Part shown: piece after piece, positions 1-9,537 of the stretch | Numbering within the stretch: position 1 is the first letter of the stretch | Layout of the letters: each line of letters starts with the position of its first letter | NCBI GenBank assembly: GCA_903896675.1 | Contig: CAITYU010000377.1 | Location: 25,713-89,712, forward strand | DNA length: 64,000 nt | Reading direction: 5' to 3' | Source: an uncultured Planctomycetaceae bacterium | Lineage (GTDB): Bacteria; Planctomycetota; Planctomycetia; Planctomycetales; Planctomycetaceae | The notes under the pieces: generated by a model | Seen by the model: only the letters and a program-made list of their open reading frames with translations | Databases searched by the model: none | Told to the model about the DNA's origin: nothing | Program-made: the position numbers and the translations under genes

Positions 1-47
1 GCGAAGCGGGCAGTACGGGACCGGCGCAAGCTGCCTGATCGCGCGGT

Positions 48-1607
48 TTACTGCAGCAGTTCGTGGCGAATCTGACCACTGCCGGCAATGCGCAGCGGGC
101 GTCCCTGGGGATCGGGGATGGTAGCGTCATCCGGGAAGCCCAGCAGGTGGTAAGCGGTGGCCTGCATGTCCTTGGGGCTGATGGGTGTGTCGGCGACATC
201 ACCGCCGATGGCATCGCTGCTGCCTACGACTTTTCCCTGAGCCATGCCGCCACCTGCGAAGACGGATGAGTAGGTGCGGGACCAGTGATGTCTGGCGCCT
301 CCGCGGGGGCCACTGTCGATTTGTGGTGTGCGTCCGTGTTCGCTGGTGCAGAGTACGAGTGTTTCGTCGAGCAGGCCGCGATCCTGCAGGTCAGCGATGA
401 GTGCGGACCATGTCTGATCAAAGACCGGCAGCAGGTAATTTCGGAGTCTGGGGAAGTGATTGGAGTGGGTATCCCAGACGGAGGCACCGTGTGGTCCGAA
501 CGGATCCCAGAAGACTGATACAAAGCGAACTCCGGCTTCCACCAGTCGGCGTGCAGCGAGGCAGGACTGTCCGAAGAGGTTCATGCCGTAGCGGGAGCGG
601 GTGGCGTGGGATTCGCGGTGGACATCGAGAGCGTGGCGAATGCTGTGTGAGCCGACGAGTGAAAACGCGCGTTGCTGCTGAGCGGTCCAGTGGAGTGTTT
701 CTGCGGCGTTGTCGAGAGCGGAGCGGGCGGCATCGAAGCGGCTGAGCAGGTGTCGGCGGGCATCGAATCTGGCGGGTGACAGATCGGCTGGCAGCTGGCA
801 GCCATCGGCGAGTGTGAAGTGGCCTGCCGCATCGATTCCGGCATGGGGATCAAGAACCTGTTCGGTCTGAGAATCAGCATTGAGTGGCGGTACGACCACC
901 GTGCCGCGGCCCTGAAAGTCGGTCCAGAACGGATCGAAACCATTGCCGAGGAACGCGCCGTAGGGGCCTGCCTGATTGCTGGATGTGCCGCGTGAGCAGA
1001 ATCGCCACGGCAGTCCCACGCTGGTTGGCATGGAGGCTGGCTGCGATCGCTGGCGGGAATCGAGGTAATCGACAACGGAACCGATGAAGGGCCAGTGCTG
1101 AGGATCTCGTGGAGCTGTTTCCAGGGGAATGCTGTAGGTGGGCATTCCGGTCATGACATAGGCGCAGCAGTGGATCGGGTATTCGTGCGTCATGGAACGC
1201 ACGATGGTCAGGCGGTCAGCGATGGCGGCTGTCAGTGGCAGACCTTCACCGATCTGCAGTCCCGGTACGGAGGTGCTGATGGCCGACATTTCTCCCTGAA
1301 TTTCCCGGGGAGCGTGGGGTTTCGGATCGAAGGTTTCGTGCTGTGGTGGTGAACCGAACAGGAACACGAAGATGCAGCTTCTGGCTTTGGGTGCTGACCG
1401 GGCTGGTGCTGCGGCCTGCAGGCTGCTGAGCCCCAGTCCGCTGATGCCGCCGATCTGCAGCAGTTCGCGACGAGTCACGCCGTTGCACAGTTTTTTCGGC
1501 GAACCGCTGAGCATCAGCATGCGTGAATCCTGTGCGTGGGTGGGGTAAGAGGGTTTGGCGAGGCGCCGTGATTCCGGCATCATGCCGGCTTCAGTTGTCG
1601 GGGACAA
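48..1607 (-). CDS. DUF1501 family exported protein (Tat-like signal, sulfatase-like fold)
   Basis: Motifs typical of DUF1501: 'RRELLQIGGISGLGLSSLQ', 'FGSPPQHETFDPKP', 'LCTSEHGRTPQ'. Start uncertain; the longest ORF overlaps the upstream gene by 17 bp. Confidence 0.85.
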   Translation of the reverse strand: MSPTTEAGMMPESRRLAKPSYPTHAQDSRMLMLSGSPKKLCNGVTRRELLQIGGISGLGLSSLQAAAPARSAPKARSCIFVFLFGSPPQHETFDPKPHAPREIQGEMSAISTSVPGLQIGEGLPLTAAIADRLTIVRSMTHEYPIHCCAYVMTGMPTYSIPLETAPRDPQHWPFIGSVVDYLDSRQRSQPASMPTSVGLPWRFCSRGTSSNQAGPYGAFLGNGFDPFWTDFQGRGTVVVPPLNADSQTEQVLDPHAGIDAAGHFTLADGCQLPADLSPARFDARRHLLSRFDAARSALDNAAETLHWTAQQQRAFSLVGSHSIRHALDVHRESHATRSRYGMNLFGQSCLAARRLVEAGVRFVSVFWDPFGPHGASVWDTHSNHFPRLRNYLLPVFDQTWSALIADLQDRGLLDETLVLCTSEHGRTPQIDSGPRGGARHHWSRTYSSVFAGGGMAQGKVVGSSDAIGGDVADTPISPKDMQATAYHLLGFPDDATIPDPQGRPLRIAGSGQIRHELLQ

Positions 1608-3645
1608 CTGCAGAGGTCTGAAATTCGGTGGCAGGTTGCCATGCGAGTGCAGCGTAGTCCCGGACCATGCGATGCGAGCTGTATTGCCAGCCGAGGCTGA
1701 TGATGCTGTTTTTCATCATTTGCAGCCATTTGCCCGGCAGCCCACCGGGATCGCGCTCGTAGAACGGCGGTATGATCTGCTGCTGCAGGACCTGATACAG
1801 ACTGAGGGCATCGTGCTGGTCCTGAAGTTCGGGATCCGGGCAGTCACTGGCATCGCCGATGGCAAAGCCGTTGCTGCCGTTCCATGCTTCGGCCCACCAG
1901 CCATCGAGTGTGGAGCAGTTGAGGACTCCGTTGATCGCTGCTTTCTGGCCACTGGTGCCCGAAGCTTCCTGCGGGCGTCGGGGAGTGTTCAGCCAGACAT
2001 CGACTCCCTGCACGAACTGTCGTGCCAGATCGATGGAGTAGTCAGCGAGGATGACAACGCGCCCGCGGAATGGTGGCTGAGTTGCCAGTTGCCAGATGCG
2101 CTGCAGTATGAGTTTACCCTGTTCGTCTGCGGGGTGGGCTTTTCCGGCGAACAGCAGTTGTACGGGTCGGTTGGAATCCTGCAGCAGTCGGGCGAGCAGA
2201 TCGAGGTCTCGGAAGATCAGATCCGCGCGTTTATAGGCGGCAAAACGCCGTGCGAAGCCGATGGTGAGCGTCTGCGGGTCGAGGGGCTGGCAACCGGCGC
2301 GCTGGGCGACAATGTGCAGCAGTCGTTGTCGCAGGCTGCAGTGAGTCTGCCAGAGTTTCTGGTCATCAAGCTGCTGTAAAGCCTGCCAGTTGGCAGCGGT
2401 TCCCGGCTGATATTCCCAGTCCTGCGGCAGGAACAGGGTGTAAAGTTTTTTGAGTGACCGGGCAATCCATGTGCCCGGATGAACTCCGTTGGTGATGTGG
2501 CCGATTGGCACCTGATCCGGGCTGCGGCCGGGCCACAGGCCGGACCACATGCTGCGAGTCACTTGTCCATGAAGTGCTGAGACGCCATTGTGGAATCGGC
2601 TCATGCGAAACGCGAGGGCTGTCATACAGAAGGCTTCATCTGCGTCAGCGGGATTTGTTTTTCCCAGTGCCAGCAGTTGTGCGACGTCAAGACCGGCGGA
2701 GGCAGCGAGAGGCTGCAGGTGGGCTGCTGCCATGGGGGCCGGGAAGCGGTCATGCCCGGCCGCGACTGAGGTGTGAGTTGTGAAGACGACACCGGCAGCG
2801 GCGACGTCGCGTGCTGCACTGAAGGTGAGTCCATCCTCCACCATGCGTCGACGCAGATCTTCCAGCGGTGCAAAGGCGCAGTGTCCCTCATTGAGGTGCA
2901 CGACGGCGGGAGTGACCCCGATGGCCTGCAGGGCACGCATGCCACCAATGCCCAGCAGCAGTTCCTGGCGGATGCGGATCTGCTGGCCGGGGGCGTAGAG
3001 TCTGGCAGTCAACTGGCGATCAGCAGCAGAGTTTTCCGGGAGGTTGGCATCCAGCAGCAGCAGGCTGCTGCGGCCTGCGGCCAGTCGGAGAATTCGGAGC
3101 TGGACCACGCTGTCGGGCAGTTCCACGGAAATCCGAAGTGACTGTCCATCGGGTCGACGCTGCTCGGACAGTGGCAACTGCGACAGATCGAGCTGCGACC
3201 ACGATTCCTGCTGCCATCCGTGAGCATCGAAGCTTTGGTGGAAAAAGCCCTCGTGGTAGAAGAGCGAAAGACCCAGCATGGGAACTCCGAGGTCCGATGC
3301 GCTTTTCAGGTGATCTCCGGCCAGTATCCCAAGGCCTCCGGAATAGATCGGCAGGCTTTCATGAAGCCCGAATTCGGCGGAAAAGAAGGCGACAGGACCT
3401 GTCAGGCCCTGCAAATTGCGATCAGCCCATGTCGTGCGGGACTGAAGGTAGACCTGCTGGCGTTCAGCGGCCAGTTGCAGTTGTGGCAGCAGTTGCTGCA
3501 GGGTGGCTGACCTGTCGGGTTGATGCGATTGACCGCCGGCCAGAGAACTGAGCAGATCAGGGCAGTCTGCGTCCCAGCTCCACCACAGATTGTTGATGAG
3601 CTGTTGCAGCAGATTTTCTGCGGCTGGTGCTGGCGAGGTGGTCAA
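1591..3645 (-). CDS. glgP: alpha-glucan family phosphorylase
   Basis: 'FSAEFGLHESLPIYSGGLGILAGDHLKSASDLGVPMLGLSLFYHEGFFHQ', 'FARRFAAYKRADLI', 'NTPRRPQEASGTSGQKAAINGVLNCSTLDGWW'. Confidence 0.93.
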   Translation of the reverse strand: MTTSPAPAAENLLQQLINNLWWSWDADCPDLLSSLAGGQSHQPDRSATLQQLLPQLQLAAERQQVYLQSRTTWADRNLQGLTGPVAFFSAEFGLHESLPIYSGGLGILAGDHLKSASDLGVPMLGLSLFYHEGFFHQSFDAHGWQQESWSQLDLSQLPLSEQRRPDGQSLRISVELPDSVVQLRILRLAAGRSSLLLLDANLPENSAADRQLTARLYAPGQQIRIRQELLLGIGGMRALQAIGVTPAVVHLNEGHCAFAPLEDLRRRMVEDGLTFSAARDVAAAGVVFTTHTSVAAGHDRFPAPMAAAHLQPLAASAGLDVAQLLALGKTNPADADEAFCMTALAFRMSRFHNGVSALHGQVTRSMWSGLWPGRSPDQVPIGHITNGVHPGTWIARSLKKLYTLFLPQDWEYQPGTAANWQALQQLDDQKLWQTHCSLRQRLLHIVAQRAGCQPLDPQTLTIGFARRFAAYKRADLIFRDLDLLARLLQDSNRPVQLLFAGKAHPADEQGKLILQRIWQLATQPPFRGRVVILADYSIDLARQFVQGVDVWLNTPRRPQEASGTSGQKAAINGVLNCSTLDGWWAEAWNGSNGFAIGDASDCPDPELQDQHDALSLYQVLQQQIIPPFYERDPGGLPGKWLQMMKNSIISLGWQYSSHRMVRDYAALAWQPATEFQTSAVVPDN

Positions 3646-3680
3646 GGCGAGCAGGTCAATGAATGAGCCTTCGGAATGCG

Positions 3681-3714
3681 CAGCAAAACAACCTGCCCGT
3701 GAATGGGCAGGTTG
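3681..3714 (-). terminator. Rho-independent terminator downstream of the 33-aa ORF
   Basis: Perfect 10-bp inverted repeat CAACCTGCCC-gtgaat-GGGCAGGTTG (3689-3714); on the minus strand it is followed by TTTTGCTG. Confidence 0.75.
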
Positions 3715-3748
3715 CCATCATTTGGAGATTCCAGCCGGCAGCGGTCGA

Positions 3749-3850
3749 TCAGGACAGCTTGACGTGCTTGCGCTTCAGGCGACGGGCCTTGGAACTGGCT
3801 GGACGCTGACCGTGGTTGGATTTTTTCAGTTTGCGATGAGTTTTTGCCAT
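3749..3850 (-). CDS. very small, highly basic protein (33 aa): MAKTHRKLKKSNHGQRPASSKARRLKRKHVKLS
   Basis: Read on the reverse complement: ATG...TGA, 34 codons, 13 K/R and no D/E; followed about 35 nt later by an intrinsic terminator. Absent from the supplied ORF track (length cutoff). Confidence 0.75.
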   Translation of the reverse strand: MAKTHRKLKKSNHGQRPASSKARRLKRKHVKLS

Positions 3851-4195
3851 GATGACGCAATCCGGGAAACTTTCCTGTCTGCAGCAGCTGCGGCAGGGTC
3901 GGAGAAACAATTTGGAAACGGGGAAGGATACCGTGTCGCTGGCGACAGGGAAACCCCCGAGTGTCGCTCTGGAGCGGGTTTTCGCAAAAACCGGCGGGTG
4001 ATGATCAGAAATTCTATGGCGGTTCCCTGAATTCGTTGATATTTCGCCAGGAAGAGCGAATCAGAAGTGTGAAGATTTACGTATTGATGGATGAAAGCGA
4101 CAGGCTGTACCGCGCCACTGCGTCTTTCCGCTGAATTGGCCAGTAATGCAGAGAGTTTCCCGACGAATTCGCCTTAACCGAACGAGAGACATTTG

Positions 4196-5098
4196 ATGAA
4201 CTGGCTTAACTACCACCATCTTCTGTACTTCTGGACAGTTGCCAAAGAAGGCAGCATCAGCCGTGCGGCAGCCAGTCTGCACCTGTCACAACCGACGATC
4301 AGCGGTCAGTTGCGTCAGCTGGAGAAGTCGGTGGGCAGTAAGCTGTATGAGCGTCATGGGCGTTCGCTGCGTCTGACCGAGGTGGGTCAGGTCGTCTTTG
4401 AGTATTCGGATGAGATTTTCTCGACGGGTCGCGAGTTGATGGAGCGTCTGCGGGGGACTCAGCAGGGAGGCAGTCAGACGTTTACGGTGGGAATTCCGGA
4501 CTTTCTACCCAAGCAGGTGGCATTTCGCCTGCTGGAGCCTGTGTTTCGGATGCCCCAGAAGGTTTCTCTGGTGTGTCATGAGGGGAAGCTGACGGACCTG
4601 CTGGCTGAGCTGGCGATGCATCGGGCGGATTTGATTCTGTCTGACAGCACGGTGGGTTCGCAGGTCAGCGTGAAGGCCTACAACCATGCTCTGGGTGAAT
4701 CGGGAGTCAGTTGGGTGGCTTCGAGAGAGCTGGCGGAAATCCTGCGACCCGGATATCCGAATTCTCTGAAGGGTCAGCCTTTGCTGCTGCCCACGCAGAA
4801 CACGGTGCTGCGTCGTTCGGTCGAGATGTGGCTGGAGCGTCAGGATTTTGATCCGAATGTATCGGCTGAAATTGAAGATTCCGCATTGCTGAAGCTGCTG
4901 GCGGCTGAGGGTTTGGGGGTGGCTCCTGTGGCAAGTATTGTGCTGCGTGATCTGCAGGAGCGTTATGGACTGCATAGCATCGGTTCACTGGAGGGTGCAT
5001 CCATGCAGTTTTATGCGATCAGCGTGGAGCGTCGGGTGACACATCCGGCCGTGAAGGCAATTTCAGAAGCGGCGCGCAGTCAGTTGTTTCGCATCTGA
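4196..5098 (+). CDS. nhaR: LysR-family transcriptional regulator, NhaR-like
   Basis: 'MNWLNYHHLLYFWTVAKEGSISRAAASLHLSQPTISGQLRQLEKSVGSKLYERHGRSLRLTEVGQ' matches the NhaR-type HTH. ATG at 4196; the TTG at 4193 is less likely. Confidence 0.88.
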   Translation: MNWLNYHHLLYFWTVAKEGSISRAAASLHLSQPTISGQLRQLEKSVGSKLYERHGRSLRLTEVGQVVFEYSDEIFSTGRELMERLRGTQQGGSQTFTVGIPDFLPKQVAFRLLEPVFRMPQKVSLVCHEGKLTDLLAELAMHRADLILSDSTVGSQVSVKAYNHALGESGVSWVASRELAEILRPGYPNSLKGQPLLLPTQNTVLRRSVEMWLERQDFDPNVSAEIEDSALLKLLAAEGLGVAPVASIVLRDLQERYGLHSIGSLEGASMQFYAISVERRVTHPAVKAISEAARSQLFRI

Positions 5099-5569
5099 CT
5101 GCGGTGTGTCCATCCGGGCGACTCTGTTGCCACGCATGTGTTCGTGGCAGTTTGTGCAGTTCAGCGCGACCTGGGTGAATGCCAGAGCAGTTCCATCGGA
5201 GTCTCTGGCGGCAGCCATGCGTTCCAGCAGTTCCACGGCGCGGACGAAATCTGCTGTATCCTGAGCAAATCGGGGGCTGGCCATCTGCTGCCAGAGCTCC
5301 TGCCGACTGAGTTCCAGCAGTTGTTCACCGGCCTTTGTGATTTCTTCGAAGCTGCCGCGGGCGACAGCAGCGAAGGCCTGCTGGGCTGTGGCCATTTTCC
5401 GCTGCATCAGCCGTTCCATGGTGCGATGATCCGGTGGTGCGGAATTTTCATCACGAGCGGGCATGGGAACTGCCGGCGTTTGAGTTTTTCGAGGAGGCTC
5501 ATCTGCCGTCAGTGCGGTGACGGTACAGGCCAGTGCTGTCATCAGCAGTTTCCATCCGATTCTGTTCAT
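5063..5569 (-). CDS. exported protein with single c-type heme motif (CTNCH)
   Basis: 'MNRIGWKLLMTALACTVTALTA' signal-like N-terminus; 'VALNCTNCHEHMRGNRV'. Start chosen at the internal ATG overlapping the upstream gene's stop. Confidence 0.72.
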   Translation of the reverse strand: MNRIGWKLLMTALACTVTALTADEPPRKTQTPAVPMPARDENSAPPDHRTMERLMQRKMATAQQAFAAVARGSFEEITKAGEQLLELSRQELWQQMASPRFAQDTADFVRAVELLERMAAARDSDGTALAFTQVALNCTNCHEHMRGNRVARMDTPQSDAKQLTARRF

Positions 5570-6096
5570 TGCTGAGGCTCCTGTTCGGCCAGCACCACAG
5601 TGCGGACCCATTCGTGACATTTCAGGCATTTCATGGTGACATTGATCCATGCGAGTGAAGTTCCGTGAAGGTCCTCATCGGCGGATTCCCGCTTCAGCTC
5701 CTCGACGGCGTCCTGGAACTCGCGGCTGTACCGGCGGTAGACACCATCACCGCTGACTCGCCAGCGTTCTTCAAGGCTCATTTTCAGCAACTGATCACAG
5801 CCGGTACCGACCAGCCCCATGTCTTCCGTACACAGACCTTCAAGGATGCTGCCTGAGGCCTGCAGTTTGAGTCGCATGAAGCCTGCCTGCGGATCGGCAG
5901 CTCGTGGTGGTTTCTCATCGGGTGGGTCCTGCGGCTGTTTTTGAGTCTCAGCGGGTGTGGCATTCTGAAGTTCAGCGGTCCGGGTGGCTCCGAAGAGCTG
6001 CGTGCTGAGACTATCCCGCAGCGCGACAAGAACAACGATAACCGTCAGGGTGATGATGATGCCGAGCAGCGGCAGGCGCAGCTGTTTTTGCAGCAT
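5566..6096 (-). CDS. membrane-anchored protein with single c-type heme motif (CLKCH), related to the adjacent gene
   Basis: N-terminal TM 'LLGIIITLTVIVVLVAL'; 'NVTMKCLKCHEWVRTVVL'; 4-bp stop/start overlap with the downstream relative. Confidence 0.72.
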   Translation of the reverse strand: MLQKQLRLPLLGIIITLTVIVVLVALRDSLSTQLFGATRTAELQNATPAETQKQPQDPPDEKPPRAADPQAGFMRLKLQASGSILEGLCTEDMGLVGTGCDQLLKMSLEERWRVSGDGVYRRYSREFQDAVEELKRESADEDLHGTSLAWINVTMKCLKCHEWVRTVVLAEQEPQQ

Positions 6097-6355
6097 TGCA
6101 GGATCTCCTTTGAACGCAGCGGCGTGGCGTCAGAGCCGCTTTCAGCAGATTGCACAACCCCGCAGGCACAGTGCAGACAGGGCACCAGTGACTGATGTCG
6201 CAAAATGCGAGCCAAAGTGCGGTTGGCAATCCACAATGCGGAGTGTCAGTCTGCGGAGCTGTTCGAAACGAGCAAATTCGCGGGGATTGCCTTCGAGGCT
6301 GCGCTGGCCGAGCAGCCGATGCAGTTCCCTGCCGAGGTGGCGAGGACGAAAACGA

Positions 6356-6390
6356 GCGAAGCCTGCACAGTCACCCTGTGCAGGCTTCGC
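6356..6390 (-). terminator. intrinsic terminator-like hairpin downstream of mqnE
   Basis: Perfect 15-bp stem GCGAAGCCTGCACAG-tcacc-CTGTGCAGGCTTCGC; minus-strand continuation TCGTTTTCGTCC. Lies 26 nt after the mqnE stop. Confidence 0.75.
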
Positions 6391-6416
6391 GCTGTGTGCA
6401 CCTTCCGCTCAGAGCA

Positions 6417-7559
6417 TCAGGCATTCTGCTGAGCATGCACAGGCTCACCCACAGACCACTCGCGACCACGACGAATCACGCGACGGTACAGCGTATCCCG
6501 TTCCACCGGAATTCGCCCGGCTTCGCGGATCAGGCGATGCAACTGATCGACCGTCATACCCTCCGGAGTCTTTGCTCCGGCATCATGGTAGATCAGTTCG
6601 TGCACAACAGTGCCATCGATGTCGTCAGCGCCGTAGCTGAGAGCCAGTTGGGCTGTCTGCTCGCCCAGCATGATCCAGTAGGCTTTGATGTGATCAAAGT
6701 TGTCCAGCATCAGGCGGGACAGGGCGATCATGCGGAGATCCATCATGATGTCCGGTTTGACGATGTTTGCCAGCTCGGTGTTTTCCGGGTGGAAGGCCAG
6801 CGGAATGAAGGTCTGGAAGCCGCCTGTCTGATCCTGCAGGGCACGCAGTCGCAGCAGGTGGTCGATTCGATGTCGGGCCTGTTCAACGTGACCGTAAAGC
6901 ATGGTGGCATTGGAGCGGAGTCCGAGTTCGTGAGCGGTGCGGTGCACATCAAACCAGACGTCACTGTCGGCCTTGTGCTCACAGATCTGACGTCGCACTT
7001 CTTCGTCAAAAATCTCTGCGCCGCCACCGGGCATGCTGCCGAGACCGGCCTCCATCATCTGTTCCAGAACCCAGCGAATGGGCTTTTTCGTAATGAAGGA
7101 AAACCAGTTGATTTCCACCGGTGTCCATGCCTTGATGTGAATCTCCGGACAGGTTTCGTGGATCACGCGGATGGCGTTCAGGTACCAGTCGAAGCTTTTT
7201 TTGTGGTGCAGGCCGCCCACGACATGAATCTCCGTCGCGCCCGATGCCCGCCCCTCGAGGACTCGTGCCCGCAGCATGTCGTCGGTGAATGTGTAGGCTT
7301 TTTCATCCTTCAGGTCTGCCCGAAACGCGCAAAAACGACAGCGGTAGACGCACACGTTGGTCGGGTTCAGGTGAATGTTGGTGTTGTACCAGGCGTAGTT
7401 TCCATTGTGCCGTTCGCGCACGTGGTTGGCCAGTCGACCCAGTGTGTGCAGGTCTGCCTGCTCATCAAGCAGCAGTCCGTCCTCGAACGTCAGGCGCTGG
7501 GCAGCCGCAACTTTATCGGCAATCTGCTGCATTCGGGGATCATTCAGAGTCAATGGCAT
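6417..7559 (-). CDS. mqnE: aminofutalosine synthase (radical SAM, menaquinone futalosine pathway)
   Basis: 'NVCVYRCRFCAFRADLKDEKAYTFTDD' (CxxxCxxC), 'EIHVVGGLHHKKSFDWYLNAIR'. Confidence 0.93.
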   Translation of the reverse strand: MPLTLNDPRMQQIADKVAAAQRLTFEDGLLLDEQADLHTLGRLANHVRERHNGNYAWYNTNIHLNPTNVCVYRCRFCAFRADLKDEKAYTFTDDMLRARVLEGRASGATEIHVVGGLHHKKSFDWYLNAIRVIHETCPEIHIKAWTPVEINWFSFITKKPIRWVLEQMMEAGLGSMPGGGAEIFDEEVRRQICEHKADSDVWFDVHRTAHELGLRSNATMLYGHVEQARHRIDHLLRLRALQDQTGGFQTFIPLAFHPENTELANIVKPDIMMDLRMIALSRLMLDNFDHIKAYWIMLGEQTAQLALSYGADDIDGTVVHELIYHDAGAKTPEGMTVDQLHRLIREAGRIPVERDTLYRRVIRRGREWSVGEPVHAQQNA

Positions 7560-7578
7560 GGTTTTATTCCTGAGACAG

Positions 7579-8448
7579 TCAGTAAATCCAGATATCAAGG
7601 CAGCCCAGCAGCAGAATTCCGAAGCTGATGATGGCATTGATATTGAAGAAGGCGATGTTGACACGAGTCAGATCATCGGGACGAACCAGCCAGTGCTCGT
7701 ACAGCAACAGCAGTCCGATCAGTACGATTCCGGTCAGAAACAGAGGCCCCAGCGCGGCGGTCTGCCACAGCAGCACCAGGGTTACGATTGTCAGCAGGTG
7801 ACTGACAAAGGCAATTCTGAGCGCTGCAGGTATGCCAAAAGCCGCCGGGATGCTGTTCAACTTTGCCTGTCGGTCTGAGTCTGCATCCTGACAGGCGTAC
7901 AGAATGTCGAAGCCGCCGACCCAGAAGAAGATCACGGCACCCAGCATGGCCGGCACCACCGCAAACTCGTCACGAACTGCAATCCATGCGGCAATCGGCG
8001 ACAGCATCAGTGCCGCCGACAGCCAGTAGTGGCAGAATCGCGTGAATCGTTTCGACAGCGAATACCCTAGCAGAAACAGCAGCACCGGACCGGCGAGCAG
8101 CAGAGGCAGGCGACGCGGCAGAAACATCGCAGTTGCAGCCACGAACAACACACTCATCAGAACCGTAAACACGACCACACTTCGAACAGACAGAATTCCG
8201 GCCGGCAGATGCCGTCGGGCAGTTCGCGGGTTGCCGGCATCAATCCGCCTGTCGACCAGACGGTTAAAGGCCATGGCTGCTGAGCGGGCCGCCACCATGC
8301 ACAGCAGAATGCCGAACAGATCACGCAGGCGAAATACGGAGTCCGGCTGCGACCATGCCAGCACGGCCGACAGCAGCGCGAACGGCAGTGCGAATACCGT
8401 ATGGCTGAAGCGGATCAGTTCCAGAAAATGTCGAATGGTCTGCAACAT
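7579..8448 (-). CDS. ubiA: UbiA-family prenyltransferase, probably MqnP/menaquinone
   Basis: 'AMAFNRLVDRRIDAGNPRTARRHLPAG' (N-x3-D-x3-D), 'YACQDADSDRQAKLNSIPAAFG'; multiple TMs; next to mqnE. Confidence 0.88.
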   Translation of the reverse strand: MLQTIRHFLELIRFSHTVFALPFALLSAVLAWSQPDSVFRLRDLFGILLCMVAARSAAMAFNRLVDRRIDAGNPRTARRHLPAGILSVRSVVVFTVLMSVLFVAATAMFLPRRLPLLLAGPVLLFLLGYSLSKRFTRFCHYWLSAALMLSPIAAWIAVRDEFAVVPAMLGAVIFFWVGGFDILYACQDADSDRQAKLNSIPAAFGIPAALRIAFVSHLLTIVTLVLLWQTAALGPLFLTGIVLIGLLLLYEHWLVRPDDLTRVNIAFFNINAIISFGILLLGCLDIWIY

Positions 8449-8466
8449 GGGATGTCAAACCGTAAT

Positions 8467-9537
8467 TCAGCCACCGATGTAACGCGAATAGAGGGAGCGG
8501 GCGACGGCCGGATCACTGGTGCCCCGAATAATCGCGCGCCCATCAGGAAAAATCGTCAACTCCACGTCCGTTTCTCGCAAATCAGAGTGTTTTTCAGGTC
8601 CGTGGAGCTGTAATCGCAGCAGGAATTTATTCAGAGTCACATGTCCTGAATTCTGCAGGCGGAGTGCGAGTTCGGGCAGAGTTTTCTGCAGTGGTTCCGG
8701 TGGCGTGATCTGAACGGCATTGCGTCCGCAGAGGACTGTGGAGGCTGCTCGCTGGGTTCCGCTGAGCCACAGTCGTTCGCCGTGGCTGCAGGCTGGGCAG
8801 GTGCCGGCGGCTTTCAGAGCTGTCGTTTCCACCTGTCGCATGGCTCCGGTCCAGACATCGAGGATGGTCAGTTGGCAGCCAATTTCGTGAGCATGTCCTG
8901 CGAGGATTTTCAGGGCGAGTGCGGCTTCGAGTGCGGCGGCAACACTGACGGCCGGTCCCAGCACTCCGGCGGTATCGCAGGTTTCGACTGAACCGGGTGG
9001 AGGCGGGCTGGGCAGCAGGCAGCGAAGGCAGGCAGTGCGGCCGGGCAGGACCGGCATGACCTGGCCATGGCTGCCGGTACAACCGGTGTAGATCCACGGC
9101 GTTCCGGTTTCGAGTGACAGGTCATTGAGCAGGTACCGGATTTCGAAATTGTCGGTGCCGTCGAGCATCAGTGAGACACCGTGTGCCAGTCGTGGCAGGT
9201 TGGTGCAGTCGGCGTCGGCGACGATGGGTTCGATAATCACATCCGAGTTGATTCGTTTCAGACGCCGTTCGGCGGCGATTGCCTTGGGCAGGTGTTCGGC
9301 CACATCCTGTTCATCGAACAGCATCTGTCGCTGCAGGTTGGACAGTTCGACAAAGTCCCGATCCACGATCCGAATTCTGCCGACTCCGGCCCTGGTGAGT
9401 GCGTCAGCGACCACGCAGCCCAGCGCACCGCAGCCGACCAGCAGCACGCTGCTGTCCCGCAGCCGCTGCTGACCTGCCGCCCCGATGCCGGAAAACAGCA
9501 TCTGCTTGTGATAACGGGAGTTCGGTGACGTGGTCAT
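8467..9537 (-). CDS. HesA/MoeB/ThiF family adenylyltransferase (E1-like)
   Basis: 'SRYHKQMLFSGIGAAGQQRLRDSSVLLVGCGALGCVVADALTRAGVGRIRIVDRDFVELSNLQRQ'; CxxC pairs 'CLRC' and 'CPAC'. Confidence 0.9.
   Translation of the reverse strand: MTTSPNSRYHKQMLFSGIGAAGQQRLRDSSVLLVGCGALGCVVADALTRAGVGRIRIVDRDFVELSNLQRQMLFDEQDVAEHLPKAIAAERRLKRINSDVIIEPIVADADCTNLPRLAHGVSLMLDGTDNFEIRYLLNDLSLETGTPWIYTGCTGSHGQVMPVLPGRTACLRCLLPSPPPPGSVETCDTAGVLGPAVSVAAALEAALALKILAGHAHEIGCQLTILDVWTGAMRQVETTALKAAGTCPACSHGERLWLSGTQRAASTVLCGRNAVQITPPEPLQKTLPELALRLQNSGHVTLNKFLLRLQLHGPEKHSDLRETDVELTIFPDGRAIIRGTSDPAVARSLYSRYIGG

Noticed and set aside
1555-2379. 274-aa plus-strand ORF
   Set aside because: Antisense to glgP; no domain signal.
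6142-6403. Open minus-strand frame between mqnE and the cytochrome pair (RFRPRHLGRELHRLLGQRSLEGNPREFARFEQLRRLTLRIVDCQPHFGSHF...)
   Set aside because: Protein-like, but has no ATG/GTG/TTG start and would run through the mqnE terminator; at most a gene remnant.
6195-7628. 477-aa plus-strand ORF
   Set aside because: Fully antisense to mqnE, whose protein motifs are clear; a long shadow ORF typical of GC-rich DNA.
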